From CAWCTD01 sp963798455 (GTDB taxonomy: Bacteria > Acidobacteriota > Terriglobia > Bryobacterales > Bryobacteraceae): a stretch of 64,000 nt of DNA. The position numbers and the translations under genes were made by a program. This document shows, piece by piece, positions 18,947 to 28,106 of this stretch. Location of the stretch: positions 1,984,001 to 2,048,000 of the forward strand of contig CAWCTD010000003.1 in NCBI GenBank assembly GCA_963798455.1. The letters are read 5' to 3'. Within the stretch, counting starts at the first letter, position 1, and each line of letters starts with the position of its first letter. The notes beneath the pieces are model-generated. The model was not told where the DNA came from. It saw only the letters and a program-made list of their open reading frames with translations, and ran no database searches.

Positions 18947-20557
18947 TTATACGCCCCAGCAGTAGTCTTCGACTGCCTTCTGAATGGTCTCATCCTTCTC
19001 CATCAGACGCATCAGTTCGAGGCGAATGGCGTCGACCATGGCCTGCCAGCTCGCCTCGATGACATTGTCCGAGACCCCGACCGTGGCCCAGCTTCGGTGG
19101 TGGTCCGTCCACTCGATGAGCACGCGGACCTTGGCGGCCGTACCCTTTCGAGGTTCAAGCACCCGGACCTTGTAGTCGGTCAGCCGCACGCCGGCGATGG
19201 ACGGGTACATAGAAGAGAGGCACTGACGCAGGCACAGGTCGAGGGCATTGACCGGACCGTGGCCGGTGGCCGTGGCGGAGTGAACACCGTCCTGCACCTT
19301 GATGGTCACAGTCGCGGTGCTCCGGGACCCTTTCGTGCCGGTCATCTTTGTGGAAACGTCGAAGCTGACCAGATCGAAAAAGTGCAAACCGGGGTGGAGA
19401 GCCTCGCGGACCAGAAGCTCGAAGGTACCCTCGGCGGCCTCGAGCTCATAGCCGAGGTACTCAAGGTGCTTGATGCGTTCGAGCAACTCGCGGCGGGCGT
19501 CATCGCCGAGGCGGTCCGCGATGCCGTGCTCCTTGAGCTTGTAGAGGATGTTGGCCCGGCCGGAGAGGTCGCTCAACAGGACTCGCTGGCGGTTGCCCAC
19601 CGACTCAGGGGCGATGTGCTCGTAGGTGGCGGGGTCCTTAAGCACGGCGCTGACATGCACGCCGCCCTTGTGCGCAAAGGCGCTGTGACCGACATAGGGC
19701 TGCTCGTTGCGCATTTGCAGGTTGGCGAGCTCGGCGACGAAACGGGCCGCGGCGGTCAGGTTGGCCAAGTTCTCCGGGCCAATGGCGGTGTGACCGAGCT
19801 TCAGTTCCAGGTTGGCGATGATGGAGCAGAGGTTGGCGTTTCCGCAACGCTCGCCGTAGCCGTTGACGCAGCCCTGGACGTGGGTGGCGCCCTGTTCGAC
19901 GGCGGCAATGGTGTTGGCGACGGCCACGTCGGAATCATTGTGGCAGTGGATGCCGAGCACTCCGTCAAACCGCCCGCGGACATCCGCGACGATCTCCGCG
20001 AGCTGCCCGGTGAGCGTTCCACCGTTGGTGTCGCAAAGGCAGAGCACGTCGGCGCCCGCTTTCTTCGCGGCGTCCAGGGCCCTCAAGGCGAAGGCCTGGT
20101 TGGAACGGTAGCCGTCGAAAAAGTGCTCGGCGTCGAAGATCACTTCCTTGCCGTGGGCCTTGAGGTAGGCGACGGTCTCGGAAATCAACGCGAGGTTCTC
20201 TTCCTCGGTGATGCCGAGAGCGCGCTGGGTGTGAAGATCCCAGGTCTTGCCGAAGATGGAAATGGCGGGCGTGCCAGATTCCAGTAAGGCGTGGACGTTG
20301 GGATCACGCTCGATCGGGTTCTTGGCGAAGCGAGTGGAACCGAAGGCGGTCAGCCGGCCGTGTTTCAGCTTCAGATCCCTGGCACGGGCGAAGAACTCCT
20401 TGTCCCTGGGGTTGGAGCCCGGCCAACCGCCTTCGATGTAGTCTATGCCCAGCTCGTCGAGCTTGAGGGCGATAGCCAGCTTGTCATCCACGGTAAACGA
20501 GACGGCTTCGCCTTGCGTGCCGTCCCGCAGGGTCGTGTCCAGGGTGAAGATCTTCAT
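18947..20557 (-). CDS. cimA: (R)-citramalate synthase
   Basis: At 536 residues, this DRE-TIM enzyme has LDTTLRDGTQGEAVSFTVDD at its start, the metal-binding GIHCHNDSDVAVAN and CVNGYGERCGNANL, and a C-terminal LeuA-type regulatory domain. The FGSTRFAKNP and DAEHFFDGYR segments are typical of CimA rather than 2-isopropylmalate synthase. It condenses acetyl-CoA with pyruvate to citramalate, feeding isoleucine synthesis without threonine. It lies 15 bp after ilvC, completing an isoleucine-valine operon. Confidence 0.92.
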   Translation of the reverse strand: MKIFTLDTTLRDGTQGEAVSFTVDDKLAIALKLDELGIDYIEGGWPGSNPRDKEFFARARDLKLKHGRLTAFGSTRFAKNPIERDPNVHALLESGTPAISIFGKTWDLHTQRALGITEEENLALISETVAYLKAHGKEVIFDAEHFFDGYRSNQAFALRALDAAKKAGADVLCLCDTNGGTLTGQLAEIVADVRGRFDGVLGIHCHNDSDVAVANTIAAVEQGATHVQGCVNGYGERCGNANLCSIIANLELKLGHTAIGPENLANLTAAARFVAELANLQMRNEQPYVGHSAFAHKGGVHVSAVLKDPATYEHIAPESVGNRQRVLLSDLSGRANILYKLKEHGIADRLGDDARRELLERIKHLEYLGYELEAAEGTFELLVREALHPGLHFFDLVSFDVSTKMTGTKGSRSTATVTIKVQDGVHSATATGHGPVNALDLCLRQCLSSMYPSIAGVRLTDYKVRVLEPRKGTAAKVRVLIEWTDHHRSWATVGVSDNVIEASWQAMVDAIRLELMRLMEKDETIQKAVEDYCWGV

Positions 20558-20572
20558 GCTTGTTCCGGCAGG

Positions 20573-21592
20573 TTACTCTTGCGGTACGCCCGCCTCCTTC
20601 TTCTTCTTCAAGAAAGTCATCATTTCCCGCAGTTCGCGTCCGACCTCTTCGACGGGCTGATGGCGCGCGGCTTCCCGCATGGCGAGGAAGTTCTTACGCC
20701 CGCTCTTGTTTTCCTCGATCCATTCTTTGGCGAACTGGCCGGACTGGATTTCGCCGAGGATTTTCTTCATCTCCTGCCGGGTCTGCTGGTTGATGATGCG
20801 AGGCCCGCGGGTGTAGTCGCCGTACTCGGCGGTGTCGGAAACCGAAAAACGCATGTAGCCGAGGCCGCCCTCCTGGATGAGGTCCACGATGAGCTTGAGC
20901 TCGTGCAGGCACTCAAAGTAGGCGATCTCGGGCGCGTAGCCCGCTTCGACCAGAGTCTCGAAGCCGGCGCGAATCAACTCGCTGACCCCGCCGCACAGGA
21001 CCGCCTGCTCCCCGAAGAGGTCGCTTTCGGTTTCCTCTTTGAAGGTGGTCTCGATGACGCCGGCCTTGAGGCAACCCAGGGCCAAGGCATAGGCCAGCGC
21101 GGTTTCCAGAGCCTTTCCGGAGGCGTTCTGATGCACGGCCACCAGGGCGGGCACTCCCACGCCTTCGGTGAACAGCTCCCGGACGCGGTGGCCGGGCGCC
21201 TTGGGCGCGATCATCGAAACATCGACCTCCTTGGGAGGCGCGATCTGACCGAAGTGAATGTTGAAGCCGTGGGCGAACATCAGGGTCTTGCCAGGCCCCA
21301 TCTGCGGCGCAATGGCGTCCTTGTACAGGCCGGCCTGATGGTGGTCGGCCACAAGAATCATGATGACGCTGGCGGCCTTGGCAGCCTCGGCGGCGCTCAC
21401 GACACGCAAGCCGGCGGCTTTGGCCTTGGCCCAGTTGGGTGTGTCAGGCAGCTCCGATACGACCACATCCACGCCGGAGTCGCGCAGGTTGAGCGCGTGC
21501 GCGTGCCCCTGGCTGCCGTAGCCGATGATGGCGACAGTGCGGTTCTTCAGGTTGTTCAGGTTTCCATCGTTTTCATAGTAGCGTTTAGCCAT
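20573..21592 (-). CDS. ilvC: ketol-acid reductoisomerase
   Basis: The 339-residue class I enzyme shows TVAIIGYGSQGHAHALNLRD for NADPH binding, and the magnesium-ligand region DLFGEQAVLCGG with LHELKLIVDLIQEGG downstream. It converts acetolactate or acetohydroxybutyrate to dihydroxy acids. The ATG at 21592 is chosen because GGAG lies six bases ahead of it; an ATG four codons earlier (21604) is possible. The gene start overlaps the ilvN stop by eight bases. Confidence 0.95.
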   Translation of the reverse strand: MAKRYYENDGNLNNLKNRTVAIIGYGSQGHAHALNLRDSGVDVVVSELPDTPNWAKAKAAGLRVVSAAEAAKAASVIMILVADHHQAGLYKDAIAPQMGPGKTLMFAHGFNIHFGQIAPPKEVDVSMIAPKAPGHRVRELFTEGVGVPALVAVHQNASGKALETALAYALALGCLKAGVIETTFKEETESDLFGEQAVLCGGVSELIRAGFETLVEAGYAPEIAYFECLHELKLIVDLIQEGGLGYMRFSVSDTAEYGDYTRGPRIINQQTRQEMKKILGEIQSGQFAKEWIEENKSGRKNFLAMREAARHQPVEEVGRELREMMTFLKKKKEAGVPQE

Positions 21593-22142
21593 TGATGACT
21601 CCATTTCTCTGTTTCAGTTTGTCAGCTTCCGACGGCGTGGGGACCGGAGGGGACAGGCGAGGCTTCTTGCCCTCCAGCGACATGGCGACCCTTCCCGAGC
21701 GGGTCACCTCAAATTCGCCGTAACTTCGCATGATACCTACGAACTCGTCGAGCTTCTCGGGATCGCCGGTGGCTTCCAGGGCGATACCGTCGACGGAGGA
21801 ATCGATGACACGCGCACCGAAGATCTCCGCCTCTTTCAGGATAGCCGCACGCTGGTCGATCGGGGCTTTCACCCGAACCAGAATCATCTCGCGGACGACG
21901 GCGCGGCTGTCGGTGAGGTCGGTGACCTGGAGAGCGTTGATGAGCTTGTTCATCTGCTTGACGACCAGGCTGCGAAGGCTCGGGTCCACGTCCACGACGA
22001 TGGTCATGTGGGAGAGGTCCGGATCGAGCGTCCTGGCCACGGTGAGGCTTTCAATGTTGTAGCCGCGGGCGGTGAGCACACCAGTGACGCGCATCAAAGC
22101 ACCGGGCTTGTTCTCGACGAGCAATGAAATGACCTGTAGCAT
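21585..22142 (-). CDS. ilvN: acetolactate synthase small (regulatory) subunit
   Basis: The 185-residue protein starts with the ACT domain LLVENKPGALMRVTGVLTAR followed by GYNIESLTVA, which binds valine for feedback inhibition. A second small-subunit domain follows (EMILVRVKAPIDQRAAILKE). The length is slightly above the usual 160-175 because of a C-terminal tail rich in proline and lysine. It sits 20 bp after ilvB and overlaps ilvC. Confidence 0.93.
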   Translation of the reverse strand: MLQVISLLVENKPGALMRVTGVLTARGYNIESLTVARTLDPDLSHMTIVVDVDPSLRSLVVKQMNKLINALQVTDLTDSRAVVREMILVRVKAPIDQRAAILKEAEIFGARVIDSSVDGIALEATGDPEKLDEFVGIMRSYGEFEVTRSGRVAMSLEGKKPRLSPPVPTPSEADKLKQRNGVING

Positions 22143-22162
22143 GGGCGAATCGAACCTCCTTA

Positions 22163-23893
22163 CTATTTCGGCACCGGGACCGGTTGCGGCGGCTCGAGGA
22201 CCATCTCGTTGATGGCGCTGCCGGCCGCGACCATGGGATAGACGTTCTCCTGCGGAGAGACCCTGACGTTCAGCAAGTACGGACCGGGTTCGTCGACGGC
22301 ATCCCTGAGCGCCGGGGCCAGTTCATGGGGCTTCTCGATGGTGCGCCCGGTGAAGCCGTAGGCTCCCGCGAGCTTTTCGACATCGGGAAAGCCGTCGAGC
22401 TCAACGGCGCAGGTGCGATTGTTATAGAAGAGCTCCTGCCACTGGCGGACCATTCCGAGGTAGCCGTTGTTCACCACAACCACCTTCACCGGCAGGCCAT
22501 AGTTGACCAGGGTGGCAAGCTCAGGGATGGACATCTGAAAGCCGCCGTCGCCCACGACCGCGAAGACCAACTTGTCGGGGCGCGCGAATTGAGCTCCGAT
22601 GGCGGCCGGGAGGCCGAAGCCCATGGAACCGAGCCCGCCCGAGTTGATCCACAGACGAGGCTCGTTGAAACGGATGAACTGCGCGGCCCACATCTGGTGT
22701 TGCCCCACGTCGGATGTGACCACAGCCTTCCCGCCGGACAGCCTGTCGATCTCCGCCATGACCTGCTGGGGCTTGATCTCATCGGTGGAAGCGGCGGGCG
22801 CCAGCGGATGCTCCTTCTGCCACTGCCGGATCTGCCGCCACCAGGACTTCCGGGCCTCGGCGTTGCGCCCGGCCTCGGCAGACTGGGTCTCGAGCAGCAC
22901 TTTGTTGAGCTTCTCCAGGACACGGCGGGCGTCGCCAACGATGGGCAACTCCGGAATCCTGTTCTTGCCGATTTCGGAGGGGTCGATATCGACGTGGATC
23001 ACCTTGGCATGAGGGGCAAAGGCTGAGAGCCGGCCGGTGACACGGTCATCGAAGCGGACTCCGAGGGCGATGATGAGGTCGGTGTGCGTGAGACCCAGGT
23101 TAGCGGCATAGCTGCCGTGCATGCCCGGCATGCTGATGTAATTGGGATGGTCCGCCGGCAGGGCGCCTAGCCCCATGATGGTACACACGGCCGGAAGGTC
23201 GACTGTCTCCACCAGCGCGCGGAGCTCGGCGGAGGCGCCGGAGGAGACGATTCCGCCGCCGGCATAGATGATCGGCCTTTGCGCCTCCCAGATCATCTGA
23301 GCAGCGCGGCGGATCTGGCCCGTGTGCCCTTCGGTGTACACCTTGTACCCAGGCAGGTGAATCGCGGAGACCGGGGTATAGCGGGCCTGGTCCTGGAACA
23401 CGTCCTTGGGAACGTCGATGAGTACGGGGCCGGGACGGCCCGTGCCGGCGATGTAAAAAGCCTCGTGGACAACCTGAGGCAGGTCGGCCAGATTCTTTAC
23501 CAGGTAGTTGTGCTTAGTGCAGGAACGCGTGATGCCGAAAGTGTCAGCCTCCTGGAAGGCATCGCTGCCGATGAGCTTCGTGGCGACCTGTCCGGTGATG
23601 GCGACGATGGGGGTGGAATCCATCAGGGCATTCACGAGGCCCGTCACCAGGTTCGTGGCGCCCGGGCCGGAGGTGGCGCAGCAGACGCCCACCTTGCCCG
23701 TGGCGACGGCATAACCCTGGGCAGCGAAACAGGCATTCTCCTCGTGGCGTACAAGCACGTGCCGCATGGGGTGTTCGTACATGGCGTCATAGAAAGGGAG
23801 CGTGACGCCGCCCGGGAATCCGAAGATGCACTCGGCTCCTTCACGAACCAAGCACTCCAGCAACATTTTTGCTCCACTCATCAAGTTCGGCAT
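22163..23893 (-). CDS. ilvB: acetolactate synthase large (catalytic) subunit
   Basis: This 576-residue ThDP enzyme has the catalytic glutamate in VRHEENACFAAQGYA, the central domain with GLGALPADHPN, and the ThDP motif GDGGFQMSIPELATLVNYG ending in VVVNNGYLGMVRQWQ. It forms acetolactate from pyruvate and acetohydroxybutyrate for isoleucine. The ATG at 23893 follows AGGAGAACGACGGTC; the open frame extends further upstream into the attenuator and is not coding there. Confidence 0.94.
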   Translation of the reverse strand: MPNLMSGAKMLLECLVREGAECIFGFPGGVTLPFYDAMYEHPMRHVLVRHEENACFAAQGYAVATGKVGVCCATSGPGATNLVTGLVNALMDSTPIVAITGQVATKLIGSDAFQEADTFGITRSCTKHNYLVKNLADLPQVVHEAFYIAGTGRPGPVLIDVPKDVFQDQARYTPVSAIHLPGYKVYTEGHTGQIRRAAQMIWEAQRPIIYAGGGIVSSGASAELRALVETVDLPAVCTIMGLGALPADHPNYISMPGMHGSYAANLGLTHTDLIIALGVRFDDRVTGRLSAFAPHAKVIHVDIDPSEIGKNRIPELPIVGDARRVLEKLNKVLLETQSAEAGRNAEARKSWWRQIRQWQKEHPLAPAASTDEIKPQQVMAEIDRLSGGKAVVTSDVGQHQMWAAQFIRFNEPRLWINSGGLGSMGFGLPAAIGAQFARPDKLVFAVVGDGGFQMSIPELATLVNYGLPVKVVVVNNGYLGMVRQWQELFYNNRTCAVELDGFPDVEKLAGAYGFTGRTIEKPHELAPALRDAVDEPGPYLLNVRVSPQENVYPMVAAGSAINEMVLEPPQPVPVPK

Positions 23894-23954
23894 GACCGTC
23901 GTTCTCCTAGCCCATAAACTGAGGGACCGGTGCGAGTCCGGCTCACCCAAAAGC

Positions 23955-23996
23955 AAAAAAGGCCACCGGCTGAGGCTGTTTCCCCCGCCAGCGGCC
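23955..23996 (-). terminator. attenuator terminator ahead of ilvB
   Basis: On the minus strand a 10-bp stem (23987-23996 with 23961-23970, two G-U pairs) is followed at once by six T residues (23955-23960), then GCTTTT. This is a textbook intrinsic terminator located between the leader peptide and ilvB, so it should stop transcription when branched-chain amino acids are plentiful. Confidence 0.8.
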
Positions 23997-24018
23997 CCCG
24001 AAGACTATAAGGGTCGTC

Positions 24019-24150
24019 TCAGGCGGGGTCGCCTACGGTGACCCCAATAATAATCGCGATTACCAGGACGAGAAGGGTTGCGGAGAAGGAATTCGGGCGC
24101 GATAACGGCCTACCGACTGTAGCTCCGGATGCCGTCGCCGCGATCTCCAC
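24019..24150 (-). CDS. ilv operon leader peptide (attenuator control peptide)
   Basis: A 43-codon frame from a GTG at 24150 to a TGA at 24019-24021. Residues 25-39 read TLLVLVIAIIIGVTV, with 11 branched-chain codons, as in the leader peptides of ilv operons. The last codons lie in a hairpin GGGGTC-9-GACCCC (24025-24045). CCCCGCC at the peptide end can instead pair with GGCGGGG inside the terminator. The start codon lacks a ribosome site; a weak TTGCAT-17-TACCCT pair may make the message leaderless. Start choice is the least certain part. Confidence 0.7.
   Translation of the reverse strand: MEIAATASGATVGRPLSRPNSFSATLLVLVIAIIIGVTVGDPA
24025..24045 (-). promoter_or_regulatory. pause hairpin and antiterminator half of the ilv attenuator
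   Basis: The perfect 6-bp stem GGGGTC/GACCCC lies over the final codons of the leader peptide. Its 3' side continues into CCCCGCC, which is complementary over seven bases to GGCGGGG in the terminator stem and loop near 23984-23990. The two pairings are mutually exclusive, as in ribosome-mediated attenuation. Confidence 0.65.
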
Positions 24151-24418
24151 AAAAGAAGGGTACCGCACAAGGAAAAGAAATGCAAGCCTGCCTCATCATA
24201 AGAAGAATTTATGGGCGGATTTACGTTCACGACTGAGACGCGATCACGTGTGGTTCGGGGGAAAGAAGTGCTTTCTTTTCAATGATTCAACGTGACGGGT
24301 ACAGCGTCGAGGCGGGTTTGTGATGCTAGCTTGATGGCAGGGAGCCTGAGTGTACGGGTACCCAGAGACCGGGGCCGTCGAAGGAGAGTGATTCTACCGG
24401 AACCATGGAGGAACTGGG
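24151..24418. other. boundary between the ilv attenuator and the phage-type cassette
   Basis: These 268 bases hold no gene that could be supported. They divide the divergent ilv operon and phage-type cassette, so promoters for both should lie here. No tRNA end or attachment-site duplication was recognised, which matters because a prophage border would often show one. Confidence 0.4.
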
Positions 24419-24697
24419 ATGGACATCCTAAAAGAGACCGGCGAGAAAACAAAGCCGGCGGAAAAGGCTCCGAACAGCCGCCACAAGGCACCGTCGCACG
24501 AATCAAAGAAGACGGACCTGGTTGACCAGATGATCGGAGACTTCGAGAAGAGTCTTAAGAAGGGCGCGGTGAAAGTAACGGTGGGCGACTTCATCCGGTT
24601 GGTACAGCTTCGCAAGGACATGCACGAAGAGGACCTAAAGGAGGTCCGAGTAACGTGGGTAGAACCGCCAGAGCTGGAATCCTCGAACAAGACATAG
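24419..24697 (+). CDS. small phage protein, possible terminase small subunit
   Basis: A 92-residue, lysine- and glutamate-rich protein with a GAGGAACT-type ribosome site. It has a charged N-terminus (ETGEKTKPAEKAPNS) and a helical core (TDLVDQMIGDFEKSLKK, VGDFIRLVQLRKDMHEED). It directly precedes and overlaps the terminase large subunit gene by 43 bases, the usual place for the small subunit. No sequence motif proves the role; the name rests on position. Confidence 0.5.
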   Translation: MDILKETGEKTKPAEKAPNSRHKAPSHESKKTDLVDQMIGDFEKSLKKGAVKVTVGDFIRLVQLRKDMHEEDLKEVRVTWVEPPELESSNKT

Positions 24698-25959
24698 AGT
24701 ATGCCCCACTGCCTTCTCAACAGCGGTTTCACAAATCCACGGCAAGATTCAAGGGCTTTTCCGGCCCGGTCGGGTCGGGCAAAAGCCAAGCGCTCTGCCA
24801 GGAGGCGATCCGGCTGAGCTACCTGAATCCTGGAAGAGCGGGATTGCTGGGAGCACCTACTTATCCCATGCTGCGGGACGCGACGCAGAGCACACTGTTC
24901 GAGATTCTGGGGCAGAGCCGCATCCCGCACGACTACCACAAGGCGGAGAACGTGCTGGTGCTTGGCGACACACGGTCCCGAATCATCTTCCGGCCCGTGG
25001 ACGAGTACGAACGGCTCCGCGGCATGAACCTGGCCTGGTTCGGGCTGGATGAGCTGACTTATACGGCGGAGGAGGCGTGGCTGCGGCTGGAGGGGCGGTT
25101 GCGGGACCCGAGAGCGACGCGGCTGTGCGGATTCGCAGTGTGGACGCCGAAGGGGTTCGACTGGGTGTACCGGCGGTTCCTGGAGCGGCCCGTCAAGGGC
25201 TACCAAACGACCATGGCCGAGCCCTATGAGAACCGATACCTGCTCGACAAAGTGCCGGACTACTACGAAAGGCTGAAGAACAGCTACGACGGGAGGTTCT
25301 TCGAGCAGGAGGCTCTGGGGAAGTACCTGAACGTCAGCGACGGCCAAGTGTACCACTCGTTCGACCGCGCCAGGAACACCGCGGAAGCGCGGGTCGATCC
25401 CACGCTCCCACTGCGGTGGGCGCTGGATTTCAACGTGGACCCGATGTGCTCGGTGATCGGGCAGGTGCGGGACGGCCTGGTACACGTTCTCGACGAGATC
25501 ACGATGAGCCGGGCGACGACCCCAGAGGTGTGCGGCGAATTCCTGAACCGTTACCCGCGGCACGCAGCCGGGGTGGTCATCTACGGAGACGCCTCCGGAA
25601 GCCGGAGGCAGACGACCGGGCACAGCGACTTCGCGATGGTGAGGGAGGCGCTGTTCAAGAGCGGCCACAGGCAAGTGAGCTACAAGGTCCCCCGCAGCAA
25701 TCCTGAGGTTCGGCAGCGGGTGAACCTGGTCAACGCGATGTTGAAATCCGCCGGCGGCGAGACCCGGTTGCTGGTGGATCCAAAGTGCCGGGAGCTGATC
25801 CTGGACCTGGAGCAGGTGGCCTACAAACCCGGCAGTTCGGTGGTCGACAAGGACAAGGACCCCAGAAGGACGCACCATTCCGACGCGCTGGGGTACTTGA
25901 TCTGGCAGGAGTGTATGCCTCAGGGGCGTGCCGGGGAGCGCGGCGAACGCATACTGTAA
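24655..25959 (+). CDS. phage terminase large subunit
   Basis: The 434-residue packaging motor has Walker A SGPVGSGKSQ (about 37-45), Walker B LAWFGLDEL with Asp132-Glu133, and a C-terminal RNase H-like nuclease with aspartates in RWALDFNVDP, VVIYGDASG and HHSDALGYL. It cuts and pumps DNA into the prohead. The GTG start at 24655 is backed by AAAGGAGG ten bases upstream. All residues expected for ATPase and nuclease activity are present, so it appears functional. Confidence 0.9.
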   Translation: MGRTARAGILEQDIEYAPLPSQQRFHKSTARFKGFSGPVGSGKSQALCQEAIRLSYLNPGRAGLLGAPTYPMLRDATQSTLFEILGQSRIPHDYHKAENVLVLGDTRSRIIFRPVDEYERLRGMNLAWFGLDELTYTAEEAWLRLEGRLRDPRATRLCGFAVWTPKGFDWVYRRFLERPVKGYQTTMAEPYENRYLLDKVPDYYERLKNSYDGRFFEQEALGKYLNVSDGQVYHSFDRARNTAEARVDPTLPLRWALDFNVDPMCSVIGQVRDGLVHVLDEITMSRATTPEVCGEFLNRYPRHAAGVVIYGDASGSRRQTTGHSDFAMVREALFKSGHRQVSYKVPRSNPEVRQRVNLVNAMLKSAGGETRLLVDPKCRELILDLEQVAYKPGSSVVDKDKDPRRTHHSDALGYLIWQECMPQGRAGERGERIL

Positions 25960-25987
25960 GGCGCCGAGAAGGGGAGGACCGAAGACA

Positions 25988-27379
25988 GTGTTCGACATTG
26001 ATCGAGAACATCCCGAATACACGGCAAGGAAAGCCATGTGGAGCCGGTACAGGGACCTGTACGCCGGCGGCGAGCAGTTCAAAGAGAACGCGGCCGAGTA
26101 CCTGGTCAAGAGGCACCGGGAACCGCTGGATGTCTACTACGAGCGGTTACAGCGAGTGTTCTACGAGAACTATATCGGCTCCATCGTGGACTGGTACGGG
26201 GCGACGCTGTTCCGACGGGAGCCGATTCTCAGCTTCCAGGGACCTAACGAAGCGGCCAGGGCGTTCTACAGCGGCCTGGTCGAGGACTGCGACCTGAGGG
26301 GGTCCTGCCTTTCGGACTTCTTCCGTAGAGTGCTGGTGGAGGCGCTGGTGTGCGGGACGGCGTACATTCTGGTGGACTTCCCGCGCTTCAAGACGCCAGC
26401 GACAAACCGCGCCGAAGAAGAGGCCGGCGGACAGGCCAGAGCGTACCTGGTGGAGTGCAGTCCACAGGATGTCATCAACTGGAGCCACGACGATACAGGC
26501 AATCTCGATTGGATCGTGATCCGCACCTCGAGCCACCGCCAGAGCGAGCCGGGCCAGGGCGCCTGGGTGAAGGAAACTAAGTGGCTCTACTACGACAAAG
26601 AAGAATTCAAGACCTACCGCCAGGTGGAGGGCCAGCCGAAGACAGCGGGGCCACAACTGACGGACCAAGGGAGACACGGGCTGGCGAAGCTGGGCAAAGT
26701 GCCGGTCTTCCAGTTTCACGTCAGTGATGGAATGTGGCTGACGAACAAGGCCGCCACATTGCAGCTAGAGCACTTCAATAAGTCCAACGCGCTGGCCTGG
26801 GCGCTGACCATGGGCCTGTTTGCCTCGCCGGTGATCTACTCGGACCGTGAGTGGAACCAGATTGTGGGCGAATCGTATTACATCCAGCTCGGGCCGGAAG
26901 ACCGCTTCGGGTGGACGGAGCCCGAAGGTCACGTCTATCAAATCGCGACCGAGAATCTGAACCGCCTGAAGGACGAGATCTACCGGGTGTGCTACCTGCT
27001 CACACAGGCCGGCGGCACGCTCTCGGGCAGCTCACCACAATCCGGCCTGAGCAAGCAAAGGGACTTCACGATCACCCAGGAAATTCTCCGGGCGTACGGG
27101 GACGCGGTCAAGGACACCATGAAGCGGGTGCTGCGCGCCATTGAAGCGGCGCGAGAAGACGGGCTCACCATCGAGGTGTCCGGGCTGGACGAATTCGACA
27201 TCGGCGACTTCAGCGGCGAGTTGGAGGACGCCATCAAGCTGCTGGGCCTGGGGGTGGGATCGAAGACGCTGAAGAAACAAGTCCTGAGGAAGCTCGCGCT
27301 GAAGTACCTGTGCGACGTGAGGCAAGAGACCAAAGACCAGATCGTCAACGAGCTAGACATCTGGTGTGATCAGACCTAA
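25988..27379 (+). CDS. phage portal-like protein (DUF4055)
   Basis: The 463-residue protein resembles DUF4055 phage proteins: HPEYTARKAMWSRYRDLYAGG, then YVLVKRHREP-like and RLQRVFYENYIGSIVDWYGATLF. In phage genomes such genes sit between terminase and scaffold and are taken as portal proteins, the dodecameric ring through which DNA enters. The GTG at 25988 follows a GGGGAGGA ribosome site; the frame is open to 25928 but that part overlaps the terminase end. Gene order strongly supports the portal role. Confidence 0.75.
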   Translation: MFDIDREHPEYTARKAMWSRYRDLYAGGEQFKENAAEYLVKRHREPLDVYYERLQRVFYENYIGSIVDWYGATLFRREPILSFQGPNEAARAFYSGLVEDCDLRGSCLSDFFRRVLVEALVCGTAYILVDFPRFKTPATNRAEEEAGGQARAYLVECSPQDVINWSHDDTGNLDWIVIRTSSHRQSEPGQGAWVKETKWLYYDKEEFKTYRQVEGQPKTAGPQLTDQGRHGLAKLGKVPVFQFHVSDGMWLTNKAATLQLEHFNKSNALAWALTMGLFASPVIYSDREWNQIVGESYYIQLGPEDRFGWTEPEGHVYQIATENLNRLKDEIYRVCYLLTQAGGTLSGSSPQSGLSKQRDFTITQEILRAYGDAVKDTMKRVLRAIEAAREDGLTIEVSGLDEFDIGDFSGELEDAIKLLGLGVGSKTLKKQVLRKLALKYLCDVRQETKDQIVNELDIWCDQT

Positions 27380-27399
27380 AGCAAAGGAGGAGAGGAAGG

Positions 27400-27990
27400 A
27401 TGGAGCAAGGACCCAAGGACAACGGCGCGGCAACGACGGACGGCGCGATCGACATTCGCGGAGTCATTCGCGAAACGCTCGAGGAGTACACGCGGCGCGA
27501 GGCATCGAGGGCCGAGCCGGCGTACAAGAACGAGCTGGCCGAGGAGCGGAAGCGGCGGGAACAACTGGAGCGCAGAGTCAACGAGCTGGTCCAGGAGAAC
27601 ACGCGAAGCAGGCAGGTGGCTGAAGAAGCCAGCCGCAGCGCCACGATCCGAGCGGAATTGCAGCGGCTGGGCGTGGCCAAGGTGGACCTGGCCTTCAAAG
27701 CCGTCAAGGACGACGTGAGACGGAGCGAGGACGGCAGGCTGATGGGCTCGAGCGAGAGCGGGCCAGTGAACCTGCGGGACTATCTCATTCAGTTCGTCAA
27801 CGAGAACCCGGAGTTCCTGCCGGCCCGGAACCTGGGTGGATCGGGTGTCATGACGAGCCAGCGGAGTCCGGCTCCAGGCGCCACGACCATCGACTTGGAC
27901 CGGATCAAGCCGGGGATGAGTCCTGAGGAACTGGAGAAGGTTCGTCAGGAGATAGCACGGATTGCTTCTCAGTCGCTGGGCGGTCAGTAG
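27400..27990 (+). CDS. phage scaffold-like protein
   Basis: The 196-residue protein is mostly charged helix. Residues about 30-95 (NELAEERKRREQLERRVN) form a predicted coiled coil, and the end (SPEELEKVRQEIARIASQSL) is another helix. It lies between portal and capsid genes, where head-assembly scaffolds are found, and has no catalytic motif. A ribosome site GGAGGAGAGGAAGG precedes the ATG. Scaffold function is inferred from place and shape. Confidence 0.65.
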   Translation: MEQGPKDNGAATTDGAIDIRGVIRETLEEYTRREASRAEPAYKNELAEERKRREQLERRVNELVQENTRSRQVAEEASRSATIRAELQRLGVAKVDLAFKAVKDDVRRSEDGRLMGSSESGPVNLRDYLIQFVNENPEFLPARNLGGSGVMTSQRSPAPGATTIDLDRIKPGMSPEELEKVRQEIARIASQSLGGQ

Positions 27991-28019
27991 CGCGGTGCGC
28001 CGAGGGGGCGGTTCGTTGT

Positions 28020-28040
28020 CCGCTCCCTCACGGCCGCGGC
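28020..28040. repeat. dispersed 21-bp repeat, copy 1
   Basis: These 21 bases, starting CCGCTCCCTCACGG, recur with one change at 63580-63600 in the trpC-trpF gap. Both copies are intergenic. No function is known. Confidence 0.4.
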
Positions 28041-28106
28041 CCGGTATCTCGGAGAAGCGGGAAGAACGCCTTCAGAGGCGGAATCAGAAAGGACAGGAGA
28101 AACTGA

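Noticed and set aside
18872..21595. Long plus-strand open frames opposite cimA and ilvC
   Set aside because: They lie exactly opposite strongly recognised enzymes, have no family motifs and show a composition typical of antisense frames in GC-rich DNA.
24394..26109. 571-residue minus-strand frame opposite the terminase
   Set aside because: Antisense to a gene with complete catalytic motifs; the product is rich in proline, arginine and histidine and has no domain.
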